In this document: positions 35,806 to 45,882 of the stretch, piece by piece
How positions within the stretch are numbered: the stretch's first letter is position 1
Layout of the letters: every line of letters starts with the position of its first letter
Assembly (NCBI GenBank): GCA_963204915.1
Contig: CAUJHS010000113.1
Span: 124,001-188,000, forward strand
DNA: 64,000 nt
DNA from: Planctomycetota bacterium
GTDB taxonomy: Bacteria; Planctomycetota; Planctomycetia; Pirellulales; Pirellulaceae
Direction: 5' to 3'
The notes under the pieces: model-generated
The model's database searches: none
Seen by the model: only the letters and a program-made list of their open reading frames with translations
What the model was told of the DNA's origin: nothing
Program-made: the position numbers and the translations under genes

Positions 35806-38607
35806 ATGGCTTTCTCTCCCCTTTTGGCCGAGGCCGCAACACGGACGTTTTTCACGCTCGCCCGGCTGCAATACATGACGGAGTGGTGGCACTGGCTGCT
35901 CCTGGCCGCCGCAGCGCTGGGAGCGGCGGGGTTCATCGCATTCGTGTACTGGATGGACAGCGGCGAACTGCGCTCGGGCGTCGCCGCGACGCTGCTGGCG
36001 CTACGCGTGTTGGCTTTTGTCGGCCTCGTGGTGTTCTTCCTGGAAGTGGAAAAGCGAACCGAACGCAAACTGGTGAAGAACTCACGGGCCGTCGTGCTGG
36101 TCGATACCAGCCAAAGCATGAGTTTCAAAGATTCCGGGGGGTCTTCGGCAAGCAGCCCCAGCCGCATCGAGCAAGTGATGGGCGCCTTCGCACAGGGCGA
36201 ACTGCTGGACGATTTACGCAAAAAGCACGACGTGGTGGTGTACCGCTTCGATCAGACGTCTCAGCCGGTCGAGGTTGCGTCGTTTTTGAAGTCGCAACAG
36301 GGGACGGAAGGCGACGAAACCAATTCCGCTCCCGACGCCCGCTTTATCGACGAACTGCGCGAAGTGCGCATTTTGGGGGCCGTCGCGCTCGGCGTGTTTT
36401 GTGTTTCGTTGGCCGCTAGCCTGGCTTATGCTTTGCTGTTGCGCAACGGCGCATACGCCACGGCGGCGTCCTGGATGTTGTTTCTTTCCGTCGTCGCACT
36501 CGTGGCCGCGACGCTACTCATCGGCGTGGCGAATTTGCGCAACCCGCGCGTTCCGCTCCTGGCGGCGGCAGGCCTGCAAAAGCCGACTCCCAGGAAGCTA
36601 GTCGATGACGAGCCGGTCGCGCCGGTCGCTCCCAACAAGCAAGATGAAACCGCCCCCAAACAGCAGAACCCGGCTGACATCAACTGGGCTGACCGCCTCA
36701 TGGCCCGTGGGGTCGAGTCGCGCATCGGCGAAGCAATTCGTTTTCTCGTGAACAAAGAGCGCGGCGGTCCGATTGCCGGCGTGGTGTTGATTACCGACGG
36801 CGGCGAAAACGCGGGGGTGAAAACCTCGGCCGTGTTGCCGTTGGCGCAAGAAGCGGGCGTGCGCGTGTATCCCATTGGGCTGGGTTCCGATAAAACCCCT
36901 GTGAATGTGCGCGTAGTCGACGTCGAAGCGCCGCCGCGCGTTTATCCCGGTGATGATTTCTCGATCACGGCGTACATCCAATCGTTCGGTCTGGAGCCAG
37001 GACGCACCGTCAAAGTCGAACTGCTGTCCGCGCCGGGCGATGCCGAAGCGAGTCTTACGCCGGAAGACGAGCAGCGACTCGCCCTCGATGTCGAAGGCGA
37101 TGTCTTGCCGGTCAAGTTCGCTGTCACCCCCGACGCGCCGGGTCGACGCATTTATCGGGTTCGCGTTTCGGGCATATCCCAAGAGCAAGACCCGCGCGAC
37201 AATGAAAAGTCGGCGTCCGTCGACGTCGTGGAGCGCAAAACCAAGGTGCTGTTGTTCGCGGGCGGGCCGATGCGCGAATACCAGTTCTTTCGCAATCTGC
37301 TTTTCCGAGACGACGATACGACCCTTCACGTGTTGCTGCAAACGGCCACACCTTCGAGCTACCAGGAAGGCGATGCAATGCTCGATGAGTTCCCGCGCAC
37401 CGCCGAAGAAATGTTTGACTACGACTGCGTTGTGGCGTTCGACCCGGACTGGCGCACCTTGGACGCACAACAAATCGATCTTCTCGAACGTTGGGTAGCC
37501 GAGAAGGCCGGCGGCTTGATCACCGTGGCCGGGCCAGTGTACACGCCAACGTGGACGGGCGGACGTCGCGACGATCCTCGCTTACAAAAAATCAAAGGGC
37601 TTTACCCGGTCGAGTTTTATGATGCGTTCTCGCCGACGCTCCGGTTGGGGCGGTTCGGGTCCGATACGCCCTGGAACCTAGACTTTACCCGCGACGGCAA
37701 AGAAGCCGAGTTCCTGTGGTTGGAGGACGATCAACTGGAAAATGAAAACGCCTGGCTCTCGTTCAAAGGCGTGTACGGCTACTACGCCACCAAAGAGGCC
37801 AAGCCCGGCGCCACGGTCTACGCGTACTTTGCCGATCCAAGCACGAAGCTGGATGACCAGCTTCCCATTTACATGGCAGGCCATTTTTACGGGGCCGGGC
37901 GCGTGTTCTTCCAGGCCAGCGGCGAGATGTGGCGCGTGCGCGCGATCAATGATGGTTTCTTCGAACGTTATTACACGAAACTGGTGCGCTGGGCGTCGCA
38001 AGGCCGGCTGTTGCGCGACTCCAACCGCGGCGTCTTGCTCGTGGACAAGGAACGCGCCTTGCTCGGCGACCAGGTCGCGGTGCGGGCCAATCTGACCGAT
38101 CCGCAATTCAATCCGCTTACGGTCGAAGAAGTCCAAGCGACGCTCGTCCAGCCCGACGACGTGCGAAAACCGATCATTCTTCGCAAGATCAAAGACGCCG
38201 CCCGAGAAGGCATGTACGCAGGGCAATTCACTACGCTCATGGAGGGCGATTATCGCCTGGAATTGCCCGTGCCGCAAAGTCCCGACGATGAGTTGCTTTC
38301 GCGCGAGGTGCGCGTACGCGTGCCGGACCGCGAAATCGAGCATCCGCAACGAAACGACGTGCTGCTCAAAACGATTGCCGACCGGATGAAGGGCGAATAC
38401 TACGTCGGTTTGAACTCGGCCCTGGGACGCAGCGGCGAGGGCCGGGCGCCCTTGGCCTCCGTGATTACCCCCCGCGATCAAGAGACGTTCCTCTCCGGCT
38501 CACTGGATCAAACGTTCGAGCGACTGTTGGCTGGCTGGTTGATGGCGTTCATTTGCGGCGTGTTGTTTATGGAATGGACCATCCGCCGCTTGCATAAACT
38601 TGCGTAG
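35806..38607 (+). CDS. vWA/glutamine-amidotransferase-like membrane protein
   Basis: 933 residues. Helices at about 29-48 and 58-80 are followed by a vWA start with DTSQSMSFKD (Asp100). Two more helices (about 189-212 and 218-243) and a linker interrupt the vWA domain, which resumes with GVESRIGEAIRFLV and LITDGGENAGVKT (about 302-340). Beta domains follow (VNVRVVDVEAPPRVYPGDDF), then a class I amidotransferase-like Rossmann domain (TKVLLFAGGPMREYQFFRNL) lacking an obvious nucleophile Cys. A C-terminal helix (LLAGWLMAFICGVLFMEW) ends the protein. It resembles an enlarged paralogue of the preceding gene and may form a complex with it. Confidence 0.86.
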   Translation: MAFSPLLAEAATRTFFTLARLQYMTEWWHWLLLAAAALGAAGFIAFVYWMDSGELRSGVAATLLALRVLAFVGLVVFFLEVEKRTERKLVKNSRAVVLVDTSQSMSFKDSGGSSASSPSRIEQVMGAFAQGELLDDLRKKHDVVVYRFDQTSQPVEVASFLKSQQGTEGDETNSAPDARFIDELREVRILGAVALGVFCVSLAASLAYALLLRNGAYATAASWMLFLSVVALVAATLLIGVANLRNPRVPLLAAAGLQKPTPRKLVDDEPVAPVAPNKQDETAPKQQNPADINWADRLMARGVESRIGEAIRFLVNKERGGPIAGVVLITDGGENAGVKTSAVLPLAQEAGVRVYPIGLGSDKTPVNVRVVDVEAPPRVYPGDDFSITAYIQSFGLEPGRTVKVELLSAPGDAEASLTPEDEQRLALDVEGDVLPVKFAVTPDAPGRRIYRVRVSGISQEQDPRDNEKSASVDVVERKTKVLLFAGGPMREYQFFRNLLFRDDDTTLHVLLQTATPSSYQEGDAMLDEFPRTAEEMFDYDCVVAFDPDWRTLDAQQIDLLERWVAEKAGGLITVAGPVYTPTWTGGRRDDPRLQKIKGLYPVEFYDAFSPTLRLGRFGSDTPWNLDFTRDGKEAEFLWLEDDQLENENAWLSFKGVYGYYATKEAKPGATVYAYFADPSTKLDDQLPIYMAGHFYGAGRVFFQASGEMWRVRAINDGFFERYYTKLVRWASQGRLLRDSNRGVLLVDKERALLGDQVAVRANLTDPQFNPLTVEEVQATLVQPDDVRKPIILRKIKDAAREGMYAGQFTTLMEGDYRLELPVPQSPDDELLSREVRVRVPDREIEHPQRNDVLLKTIADRMKGEYYVGLNSALGRSGEGRAPLASVITPRDQETFLSGSLDQTFERLLAGWLMAFICGVLFMEWTIRRLHKLA

Positions 38608-38745
38608 CGGCGTTTGGCAGCCCACAAACCCTTGCAGGGCGCGCAACGAACCGTTCGGCCCCAGTGCACCAGATAACTAGCTCAAACATAAGAATGGGAC
38701 GCCTGGCCGGTTTCGACCGCCTCGCGTGGTGATAGTAAGGAAGTT

Positions 38746-41232
38746 ATGGCTTCTCAAACTGCAGCACCGCCGCTTTCCTCGCAAGTTCGCGCTAAGTTGG
38801 CGGCCTTGCGACGACGCATTCGGGCGTACATCTGGCTGGAAGGCTTGGCCGTGGCCGTCATCTGGCTCGGGCTCACCTTTTGGCTTGGGCTGGCGATCGA
38901 TTATTTACCTGTCCTTGTAGGCGCCAGTGAAATGCCGCAGCTGGCGCGGGCTGTCTTGCTTGGGGCCATGGGTATTGTGTTGGCCTGGATCCTGTACCGC
39001 TGGATCCTGCGCCGGCTGTTCGTGCGGCTGGCCGATCACAGTATGGCGCTGCTGCTGGAGCGGCAATTCGACCGCTTTCACGACAGCTTGCTCACTTCGG
39101 TGGAAATGAGCGAGCATCCGGAGCGGGCAGGCGAGTTCAACGAAGAAATGCTCACGCATACGCGTGAAGAAGCAGAACAGCAAGTGCGTGACGTGAACCT
39201 GCGACGCGTCTTTAATTTCGCGCCGCTGGCCGCCTACGTTACATTAGCGCTCGTCTTGGCGGGCACGGTCGCGGCGTTTGCGTTCTTCGCGAACGATGCG
39301 TTCGGAATTTGGGTCCGCCGCATGTACGCCCTGCAAAACGAACCTTGGCCGCGCAACTCCTTCATCGAAGTGGAAGGTGTGGAAGTCAAGCGCGAACTGG
39401 CCTACGCGGCCGCCGCCAGCGAACAAGAGATACGGCGGGCCAACTTCCTCGCCTTTCCCGCAGACCGGCGGCTGCTAGTGGCCAAGGGCTCAAGCCTGGT
39501 GCTACGAGTCCGGGCGGACGACTCAAAGGAAGTTACGCCCGACACCTGCACCGTCTATTACACCACCTATGAAGAAACGCCCGAAGGCGAGCAGCGCCGC
39601 GTCGATCGCGGCTGGATCAACATGGATAAAGACGGCGACGTGCGCGACGGCTACCAGGAGTACACCTTCGCGGGCAAGCCGTTCAAGTCGATCTTAAACA
39701 CGGTCCAATTCGATGTCGTGGGCTACGACCATCGCGTGCGTGATTTTTGGGTGCGCGTGGTCGACAGTCCGACGATTCTCACAACTCAGTTGGACTGCGA
39801 GTTTCCCGAATACATGGTTAATCGCCGCCAGTCACAGTGGTTGCCGCGCACCGTGGAACTGCGCAGCGGAACGCAGTTGCCGCGGGGGACGAAAATTCGC
39901 TTTCGCGTGGCCACGAACAAACCACTGCGAGAAGCGCTCGTCGTGAACGCAGATACGAACCAGCCCCTCGCGGTACAAATTGTGGGACAGGGGCCCACCG
40001 GATCGTCCACCGCTTCCGACTCCCCCGAAGGGACCGCCGCAAGCGACGCCTCCGCTTCGCCGGAGTCGGCAGGTTTCGAATTCACCATTGACTCGCTTAA
40101 CGCCAACTTGGGTTTGAAAGTCACGCTCATTGACATCGACGGCGTGTCGAACGATCGGCCGATTCGATTGTATGTCTCGGCCATTGACGATACGCCGCCG
40201 CGCGTCGAGATCGCCCTGCGGGGCATCGGTTCGGCCATCACGCCCGATGCGCAAACTCCCGCGGCGGGGCGCATCGTGGACGATTACGGCGTGCAATCAG
40301 CCTGGTTTGAAATGCAGCGCGAAGACGCCGAATCGGTTCATCAACACAAGTTCGGCTTGCCGGCCAACGGCGAAGTGCAAGCCGCGCTCGACTTCCGCGC
40401 CGCAAGGGCGAATGGAACTTCGCCGCTGGAAATCAAGGAAGGCGACAAACTCGTGTTAACCGTCAAGGCGTCGGACTACTCCACACTCGACGGCGGGCCC
40501 AACATTGGCTCGGGAGATCGATATCAACTGGAAGTCGTTTCGCCCAACCAACTGTTGGCCATGCTCGAAGCGCGCGAACTAGGCCAGCGTCGGCGGTTCG
40601 AACAAATCGTCCAAGAAATGACCGACCTGCGCGACTCCTTGCTGCGCGTGAGGGCCGAGGTGAGCGGCCAGGAAGAGACGGGCGCCGAACCCGAAGACGC
40701 CGCAGGCCCGGCTGCGCCAGAGGAGGAGGGCGAACCTGCACAAGAAAACGCTGCCGCCGAAGAAAACGCCACCGCCGAGAGCGGCTCGTTGCGGTTGGCT
40801 CGCATTCAGCGCGCCGAACAGCAAAGCCAAAAATCAGCCCAAGAAACGCTAGGCGTGGCCATGGCGTTTGAAGGCATTCGCGAGGAACTGATTAACAACC
40901 GTGTCGATACGGAAGAACGCAAGGCGCGCCTGAAAGAACTCATCGCCGACCCGTTACGAAACATCTCGGAGAAAATGTTTCCGGAGTTGAACACGCGCCT
41001 TATGGAAGTACAAAAGCTTCACAGCGACGCACAGCAAGGTCCGGAGGCGGCCCAACTAGCGATTGACGAAACCGAACGCGTACTGACCGCGATGAATGAA
41101 GTGCTCAATCAAATGCTCGATTTGGAGACGTACAACGAACTAGTGGACATTGTTCGTTCGCTGATCAAAGACCAAGAGCAAATCATCGACGGCACCAAGA
41201 AACAACGCCGCAGTGTGCTGTTTGAGCCATAA
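38746..41232 (+). CDS. Large membrane protein of the vWA train (DUF4175-like)
   Basis: 828 residues with AAGGAAG upstream. Three N-terminal membrane helices (GLAVAVIWLGLTFWLGLAI; LLGAMGIVLAWILYRWIL; YVTLALVLAGTVAAFAFFAN) precede a long periplasmic part. That part has Ig-like segments (FIEVEGVEVKRELAYAAAAS, VDSPTILTTQLDCEFPEYMV) and, from about 600, a coiled-coil region with an Ala/Glu/Pro-rich linker (EEETGAEPEDAAG type). The helical region ends with a heptad stretch (LLDLETYNELVDIVRSLIKD). Similar proteins accompany MoxR trains in planctomycetes and DUF4175 proteins in proteobacteria; the role is unknown. Confidence 0.75.
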   Translation: MASQTAAPPLSSQVRAKLAALRRRIRAYIWLEGLAVAVIWLGLTFWLGLAIDYLPVLVGASEMPQLARAVLLGAMGIVLAWILYRWILRRLFVRLADHSMALLLERQFDRFHDSLLTSVEMSEHPERAGEFNEEMLTHTREEAEQQVRDVNLRRVFNFAPLAAYVTLALVLAGTVAAFAFFANDAFGIWVRRMYALQNEPWPRNSFIEVEGVEVKRELAYAAAASEQEIRRANFLAFPADRRLLVAKGSSLVLRVRADDSKEVTPDTCTVYYTTYEETPEGEQRRVDRGWINMDKDGDVRDGYQEYTFAGKPFKSILNTVQFDVVGYDHRVRDFWVRVVDSPTILTTQLDCEFPEYMVNRRQSQWLPRTVELRSGTQLPRGTKIRFRVATNKPLREALVVNADTNQPLAVQIVGQGPTGSSTASDSPEGTAASDASASPESAGFEFTIDSLNANLGLKVTLIDIDGVSNDRPIRLYVSAIDDTPPRVEIALRGIGSAITPDAQTPAAGRIVDDYGVQSAWFEMQREDAESVHQHKFGLPANGEVQAALDFRAARANGTSPLEIKEGDKLVLTVKASDYSTLDGGPNIGSGDRYQLEVVSPNQLLAMLEARELGQRRRFEQIVQEMTDLRDSLLRVRAEVSGQEETGAEPEDAAGPAAPEEEGEPAQENAAAEENATAESGSLRLARIQRAEQQSQKSAQETLGVAMAFEGIREELINNRVDTEERKARLKELIADPLRNISEKMFPELNTRLMEVQKLHSDAQQGPEAAQLAIDETERVLTAMNEVLNQMLDLETYNELVDIVRSLIKDQEQIIDGTKKQRRSVLFEP

Positions 41233-41439
41233 GTTCTCACCTGCCGGACGAGTCACCTACGCCGGTTCTAGTAAGGTTGGCAGGAAAATTGACGTGGTAA
41301 AAGGCGCAAATTACGCGGTACAATACACTTGGCGTAATGGGCGCGCCATGTGCAGCGAACAAATTCATAAACAAATCTTGCTTGTAGCGCAACTTAAAGA
41401 AGTCCCTTGAAATTCGAATTCTTCTTCACGAGGCTGCTC

Positions 41440-43458
41440 ATGGCCGTCCTTCGTGCTGGCGCCTATTTGGGCGTCGTATTTGCCTTGTTCTTGGGCGGTT
41501 CGCTGCAGGCGCAAGAACCCGAAGGCGGCGTTTCCCCCGCTGCCGCCGAGTCGACCGAACCAGAGGCGGCGGTTTCTCCCGTCGACGAGTTGGCGCTGCG
41601 CCAAACCCAGCTGGCCGATCAGTACAAACGGATGGAGGATCTGCTGTTCAAAATGGCCGAGGTCGAAGCGACCTCGAATCCGCGCCGCGCCGCCTTGTTG
41701 AAGCAAGCGTTCAATCAATCGAAAGAGCGGCTCGTCAAGCTGCACATGGAGAAAGCGGCCGAACTCCTTTCGCAAAAGCGGGTCAGCGATGCGCTCAGCC
41801 GCGAAGAGGAAGTGCAAAAGGAGCTTAGCTCGCTGCTGGAGCTGCTGCTTACTGAGATTCGTCCGGAACGACTCAAGGACGAAATGACGCGCATCAAGGA
41901 ATACATCAAAGAAGTCGAACGTATCAAGCGTATTCAACAAGGCATTCGTGGCCGCAATGAAGGCGGCGCCGATCCGCAACGCCTCGCCGAAGAACAAGGT
42001 AAAGCCGCCGAGCGAGCCGGAGAACTGGCCAAACAGATTTCCGAAAACGAAGAAGGAGGCGGCAAGACTGACGGCGAGCCCAAAGACGGCGACGACGCGG
42101 AAAAACAGGAAGGCGACATGCCCGAAGGCGACGAGAAGGCGCCGGAAGGCCAGGAAAAATCGGAGAACGCACAACCAGGCGACTCGACCGAAGGTCAACC
42201 GAAAGCGGGGCAACCCCAAGCGGGTGAATCCTCCGAAGGCGGCAAGAAGCAGGAAGGCGCTCAAGGAGAGCCGGGCAACGATCAGAAGAAGCCGTCCAGC
42301 AAAGCGTCTGGCGAACCACAAGAGGAAGGGGCCAAGAAAGAGCCGGGCGAAAACTCCGAAGGTCAACCGAAGGATGGCGAACCCAAAGAGAAAATGCCGC
42401 AAGAAGGCGAACCGCAAGAAGGCGAGCCCAACGAAGGCGGCGAACCAAGCCAGGAAGGCCAACAAGGCGAGCAAGGTCAGGAATCGGAAAAAAGCAAGCC
42501 CAGTCAAAAGAGTCAACAGGGTCAACCCAAACAGCAAGGCCAACAAGGACAACAGGGCGAGCAAGATCAACAGCAGCAGGATGACCAACAGCAACCGCAG
42601 CAGGACGACGGCAACCCCGCGCGTAAACGCATTCAAGCGGCGGAAGAAAAAATGCGTCAAGCTCAGCGCAAGCTGGAGGAAGCCAAACGGAAAGAATCGG
42701 TCGAAGACCAGCGCCAGGCCGAGCGTGAATTAGAACGCGCCATTGCCGAGCTGGAAGAGATCTTGCGCCAATTGCGCGAAGAGGAAATCGAGCGCATGTT
42801 GGCGATGCTCGAAGGCCGCTTCGCCAAAATGCTCGAAATGCAACTTCAAGTTTATGAAAAGACGCGCGGCCTGAATAACCTGAGCAACGAGATTCCTCAA
42901 GACGACAAAGACCGCTGGGACCGCGAAGTGGGCATTCCCGCGGGCCGATTGTCGTCCGAGGAGCGCCGCATTTTAGTCGAAGCCGACAAAGCCTTGCTGT
43001 TGCTTCAAGAAGAGGGTTCGTCGGTGGCCTTTCCAGAAACCGTCGAGCAAATGCGCGACGACATGGATCAGGTTGTCAATCGTCTGGCGGCCGCCAAACC
43101 CGATAAACTCACGCTGGGCATTGAAGAAGACATTATCGCCGCACTGCAGGATATGATCGAAGCACTGCAACAGGCCCAGCAAGACATGGAGCAAAAACAG
43201 CAGCAACAGCAACAGCAACAACAAGAGCCCGGCGATCAACCGCTAGTGGATCAATTGGCCGAGCTCAAGATGATTCGGGCCTTGCAGGATCGAGTGCGCA
43301 AACGAACGGTGCGTTACGCCGGACTGCTGGACGATGAAGAAGACCCCGTGGGGCAAGCCGTTGATGACGAGCTGCGCACGGCCATTCGGAAACTGGCCGA
43401 ACGCCAGCAAAGCATCTTTCGAGTCACGCGCGACATCGTGATAGGAAAAAACCAATGA
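41440..43458 (+). CDS. Secreted Glu/Gln/Gly-rich coiled-coil protein
   Basis: 672 residues from ATG 41440, favoured over a TTG at 41407 by GAGG six bases upstream and by the signal peptide it gives (YLGVVFALFLGGSLQAQ). Residues ~40-180 form a coiled coil; ~190-390 are a Glu/Gly/Gln/Lys/Pro repeat region (units like EGQPKDGEPKE and QEGEPQEGEPNEG); a second, long coiled coil follows to the end and contains a Gln tract encoded by a CAG/CAA run near 43196-43230. The function is unknown. Stop and next start overlap in ATGA (43455-43458), so it is coupled to the next gene. Confidence 0.8.
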   Translation: MAVLRAGAYLGVVFALFLGGSLQAQEPEGGVSPAAAESTEPEAAVSPVDELALRQTQLADQYKRMEDLLFKMAEVEATSNPRRAALLKQAFNQSKERLVKLHMEKAAELLSQKRVSDALSREEEVQKELSSLLELLLTEIRPERLKDEMTRIKEYIKEVERIKRIQQGIRGRNEGGADPQRLAEEQGKAAERAGELAKQISENEEGGGKTDGEPKDGDDAEKQEGDMPEGDEKAPEGQEKSENAQPGDSTEGQPKAGQPQAGESSEGGKKQEGAQGEPGNDQKKPSSKASGEPQEEGAKKEPGENSEGQPKDGEPKEKMPQEGEPQEGEPNEGGEPSQEGQQGEQGQESEKSKPSQKSQQGQPKQQGQQGQQGEQDQQQQDDQQQPQQDDGNPARKRIQAAEEKMRQAQRKLEEAKRKESVEDQRQAERELERAIAELEEILRQLREEEIERMLAMLEGRFAKMLEMQLQVYEKTRGLNNLSNEIPQDDKDRWDREVGIPAGRLSSEERRILVEADKALLLLQEEGSSVAFPETVEQMRDDMDQVVNRLAAAKPDKLTLGIEEDIIAALQDMIEALQQAQQDMEQKQQQQQQQQQEPGDQPLVDQLAELKMIRALQDRVRKRTVRYAGLLDDEEDPVGQAVDDELRTAIRKLAERQQSIFRVTRDIVIGKNQ

Positions 43459-44525
43459 AGTTTTCCCTCGAACACATCGGCGCCGTGCGTCGAACCGCGC
43501 GGCTCTTATCGGCGCTTGTGGTGATTGTCCTGGCGGCGCGCTCCGCCGCCGCCGAAGACGATCTAAAAGCCCGGGCCACCTGGGCGCCCTTGAAACCTGC
43601 GGAGGTCAAAGCCCGGGTTGACGCCTGGCTGGCTGAGGAAACCGTCGCTGATGACGCGCGGGCGCAACTCGATTTGCTTTGGGCGGAAGAGGCGCTCCCC
43701 TCCAATCCCGAGCAACTCCTAGAGCATGTGTCCGCCACCGTTGCGCGGGTTCGGCCGGAAACGCGGCCTCTGGTCGACCTTTGCGAACAGCCGGTAGCGC
43801 CCGCCCCACTTCCAGAGTTTGCCTTCCTCGGCGACGAAGGCCTTTCGTCGTTTGTGCGCAACAACCTGCGCTTGTTGTATGGCCGATGGTTGGCGCAGCG
43901 CGAACTGTACGATGAGTCGCTGGAGCAGTTGGCGGGGTTAACCGCGGAGGACGTCGTCGACCCCGCCTCGTTGCTGTTTTACCAAAGTGTCGCTCACCAC
44001 CGCTTGTTAAACAAAGACGAATGCTTGCCGACGATCACCAAGTTGTTGGAGAACGACAAAGCAATTCCCCAACGCTATGCCGCGCTGGCGAAATTGATGG
44101 CGGCCGATATTAAACCGTTGGAGATCGATTCGCTTGACGAAATCGCCCGGCTCATGGGCGATATTCGACGACGGTTGAACTTCGGACGCGCCGGCGCCAA
44201 GGTGCGCAAGCAGGAAGACGACGTAATCGCCAAGCTCGATAAAATGATTGAAGATCTTGAGAAGCAGGCGCAACAGCAGCAAAGCGCCTCGTCGGCGGGC
44301 GCCAACACGCAGTCGGCCCAGCCCGCGCAGGACAGCGCCCCCTTGGGCGGCACGGGGGACGGCAATATTGACCCTCGCAACTTGTCCGGGTCCAGTGATT
44401 GGGGAAAACTTCCGTTCAAGGAACGAGAGAAAGCCTTGCAGCAAATCAGCAAAGAGTTGCCCGACCATTACCGTGAGGCGATCGAAGCCTACTTTCAAAA
44501 GTTGGCCCAAGACGGCTCAAGGTAA
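43455..44525 (+). CDS. Secreted protein of unknown function, coupled to the coiled-coil protein
   Basis: 356 residues with a signal peptide (LLSALVVIVLAARSAAA). The N-terminal half is alpha-helical and TPR-like in spacing (LYGRWLAQRELYDESLEQLA, LLFYQSVAHHRLLNKDECLP), then a coiled coil with Gln-rich linker (KLDKMIEDLEKQAQQQQ) and a C-terminal conserved patch (WGKLPFKEREKALQQISKEL PDHY). The last patch resembles the end of other train proteins that dock to the inner membrane complex. No enzyme motif. Confidence 0.75.
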   Translation: MKFSLEHIGAVRRTARLLSALVVIVLAARSAAAEDDLKARATWAPLKPAEVKARVDAWLAEETVADDARAQLDLLWAEEALPSNPEQLLEHVSATVARVRPETRPLVDLCEQPVAPAPLPEFAFLGDEGLSSFVRNNLRLLYGRWLAQRELYDESLEQLAGLTAEDVVDPASLLFYQSVAHHRLLNKDECLPTITKLLENDKAIPQRYAALAKLMAADIKPLEIDSLDEIARLMGDIRRRLNFGRAGAKVRKQEDDVIAKLDKMIEDLEKQAQQQQSASSAGANTQSAQPAQDSAPLGGTGDGNIDPRNLSGSSDWGKLPFKEREKALQQISKELPDHYREAIEAYFQKLAQDGSR

Positions 44526-44625
44526 CACAGATAACCTCGTTGCATACACTACCGCTAATGCTCTTGGGACCTACGCTTGGTTTGTGCGAGAGCGACCTCA
44601 TTGAAGAATCGTTGAACTCCAGCGA

Positions 44626-45882
44626 ATGATCGCGAATATTCTACTTCTGGGCGTTTTGGCCGCCAGCACGGTGGAACTGCAAGTTCAACCGGTCTCGGGC
44701 GAACTCGTTTCTGGCTCGCTCACGTCGTTGGATTCCAGCCAACTGGTGCTCAAGACCGAGTCAGACGAAGTCGCTTACCCGGTTGACGAACTATTTTGGG
44801 CGATCCCTGCCGACGCCTCCCCAAGTAAGGCGCCATCCGCCGCAGTCTGGGTTGAATTGACCGACGGCTCGCGATTGTTGGGTTCGGCGTATTCGGTCGA
44901 ACGAGGACTGGCTTCGCTTCGGTTGACGAATGACGAAACCGCCGAAGTGCGCACACGTTCGATTAATACCGTACGATTCAAAAGTCACGAGAACGAACCC
45001 GCGCTGGCCGAACAATGGGCGAAAATCGTCGGGCAGCCCAACCGAACGTCCGATGTGGTCATCGTCCGCAGGACCTTGCAAAAGAAAGCAGGGAGCGACG
45101 GCTCCAACGCGGCGCCGGAGTTCTCGCTCGATTACGTTGATGGCGTGCTTTACAACATTACCGCCGACAGCGTTCAATTCGAGGTCGATGGCGAACTCGT
45201 TCCGGTGCCGCGCAGCCGGGTCGAAGGGTTGATCTACTACCATCCGCAAGGAGAAACTCCCCGCGAACCGCTGTGCCGCGTGACGGACGCCTTCGGCTCG
45301 GTGTGGAGCGCCGCTTCGCTCTCGTGGGACAGTAAAAGCGAGCGGCTGGCGTTCAAGACCACTGCGGGCGTGCAGGGCGAACTTGCGGCTGACGAACTTC
45401 GCCGCTTGGACTTCTCCGTGGGCAAGCTTCAATATCTGAGCGACTTGGAGCCCGCCGCCGTCGAGTTCACCTCGCGTCAATCGGGCGGCGCGTCGGACGA
45501 CAACTACGCAAAGCTGTTCGCATTCAAGAGAGACCGCAGCCTGCTTGAGAGCGGCCCGCTCCTGCTCGCGGGTCAGGAATACAAAAAGGGCTTGGCTCTT
45601 ACCAGTCGCACTCAGGTTACGTATGTACTTCCGGAAGGGTTCCGCCGGTTTCGCGCCACGGTAGGAATTGACGACCGCACCGCCGGCCGTGGCAATGTCG
45701 AACTGGTCATCTCGGGAGATGGCCGCGAACTGAGCCGACATGAAGTTGACGGCGGAGGCGAACCGATCCGTCTGGACATCGAGATTTCCGGCGTGCGGCG
45801 CCTTACGTTTTTGGCGGACTGGGGCAAATACGGCGACACGAACGACGATTTGGATTTGTGCGAGGCAAGGATCACCAAATGA
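44626..45882 (+). CDS. NPCBM/NEW2-domain protein
   Basis: 418 residues with a short hydrophobic N-terminus (IANILLLGVLAAS) that probably serves as signal. The C-terminal ~130 residues carry a clear NPCBM (NEW2) carbohydrate-binding-like domain: GLALTSRTQVTYVLPEGF, FRATVGIDDRTAGRGNVEL, VRRLTFLADWGKYGDTNDDL. The first ~270 residues repeat short beta motifs (GELVSGSLTSLDSSQLVLKT). It would bind glycans or peptidoglycan-like polymers in the periplasm. Its stop overlaps the HtrA start by ATGA (45879-45882). Confidence 0.85.
   Translation: MIANILLLGVLAASTVELQVQPVSGELVSGSLTSLDSSQLVLKTESDEVAYPVDELFWAIPADASPSKAPSAAVWVELTDGSRLLGSAYSVERGLASLRLTNDETAEVRTRSINTVRFKSHENEPALAEQWAKIVGQPNRTSDVVIVRRTLQKKAGSDGSNAAPEFSLDYVDGVLYNITADSVQFEVDGELVPVPRSRVEGLIYYHPQGETPREPLCRVTDAFGSVWSAASLSWDSKSERLAFKTTAGVQGELAADELRRLDFSVGKLQYLSDLEPAAVEFTSRQSGGASDDNYAKLFAFKRDRSLLESGPLLLAGQEYKKGLALTSRTQVTYVLPEGFRRFRATVGIDDRTAGRGNVELVISGDGRELSRHEVDGGGEPIRLDIEISGVRRLTFLADWGKYGDTNDDLDLCEARITK

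Noticed and set aside
41291..41324. TTGACG and TACAAT as an internal promoter of the vWA train
   Set aside because: The spacing (22 bases) is too long, and no other -35 box fits the TACAAT.
41940..42700. Repeat region considered as a possible CRISPR array or tandem DNA repeat
   Set aside because: It is in-frame protein low complexity (Glu/Gln/Gly/Pro) without constant repeat and spacer lengths.
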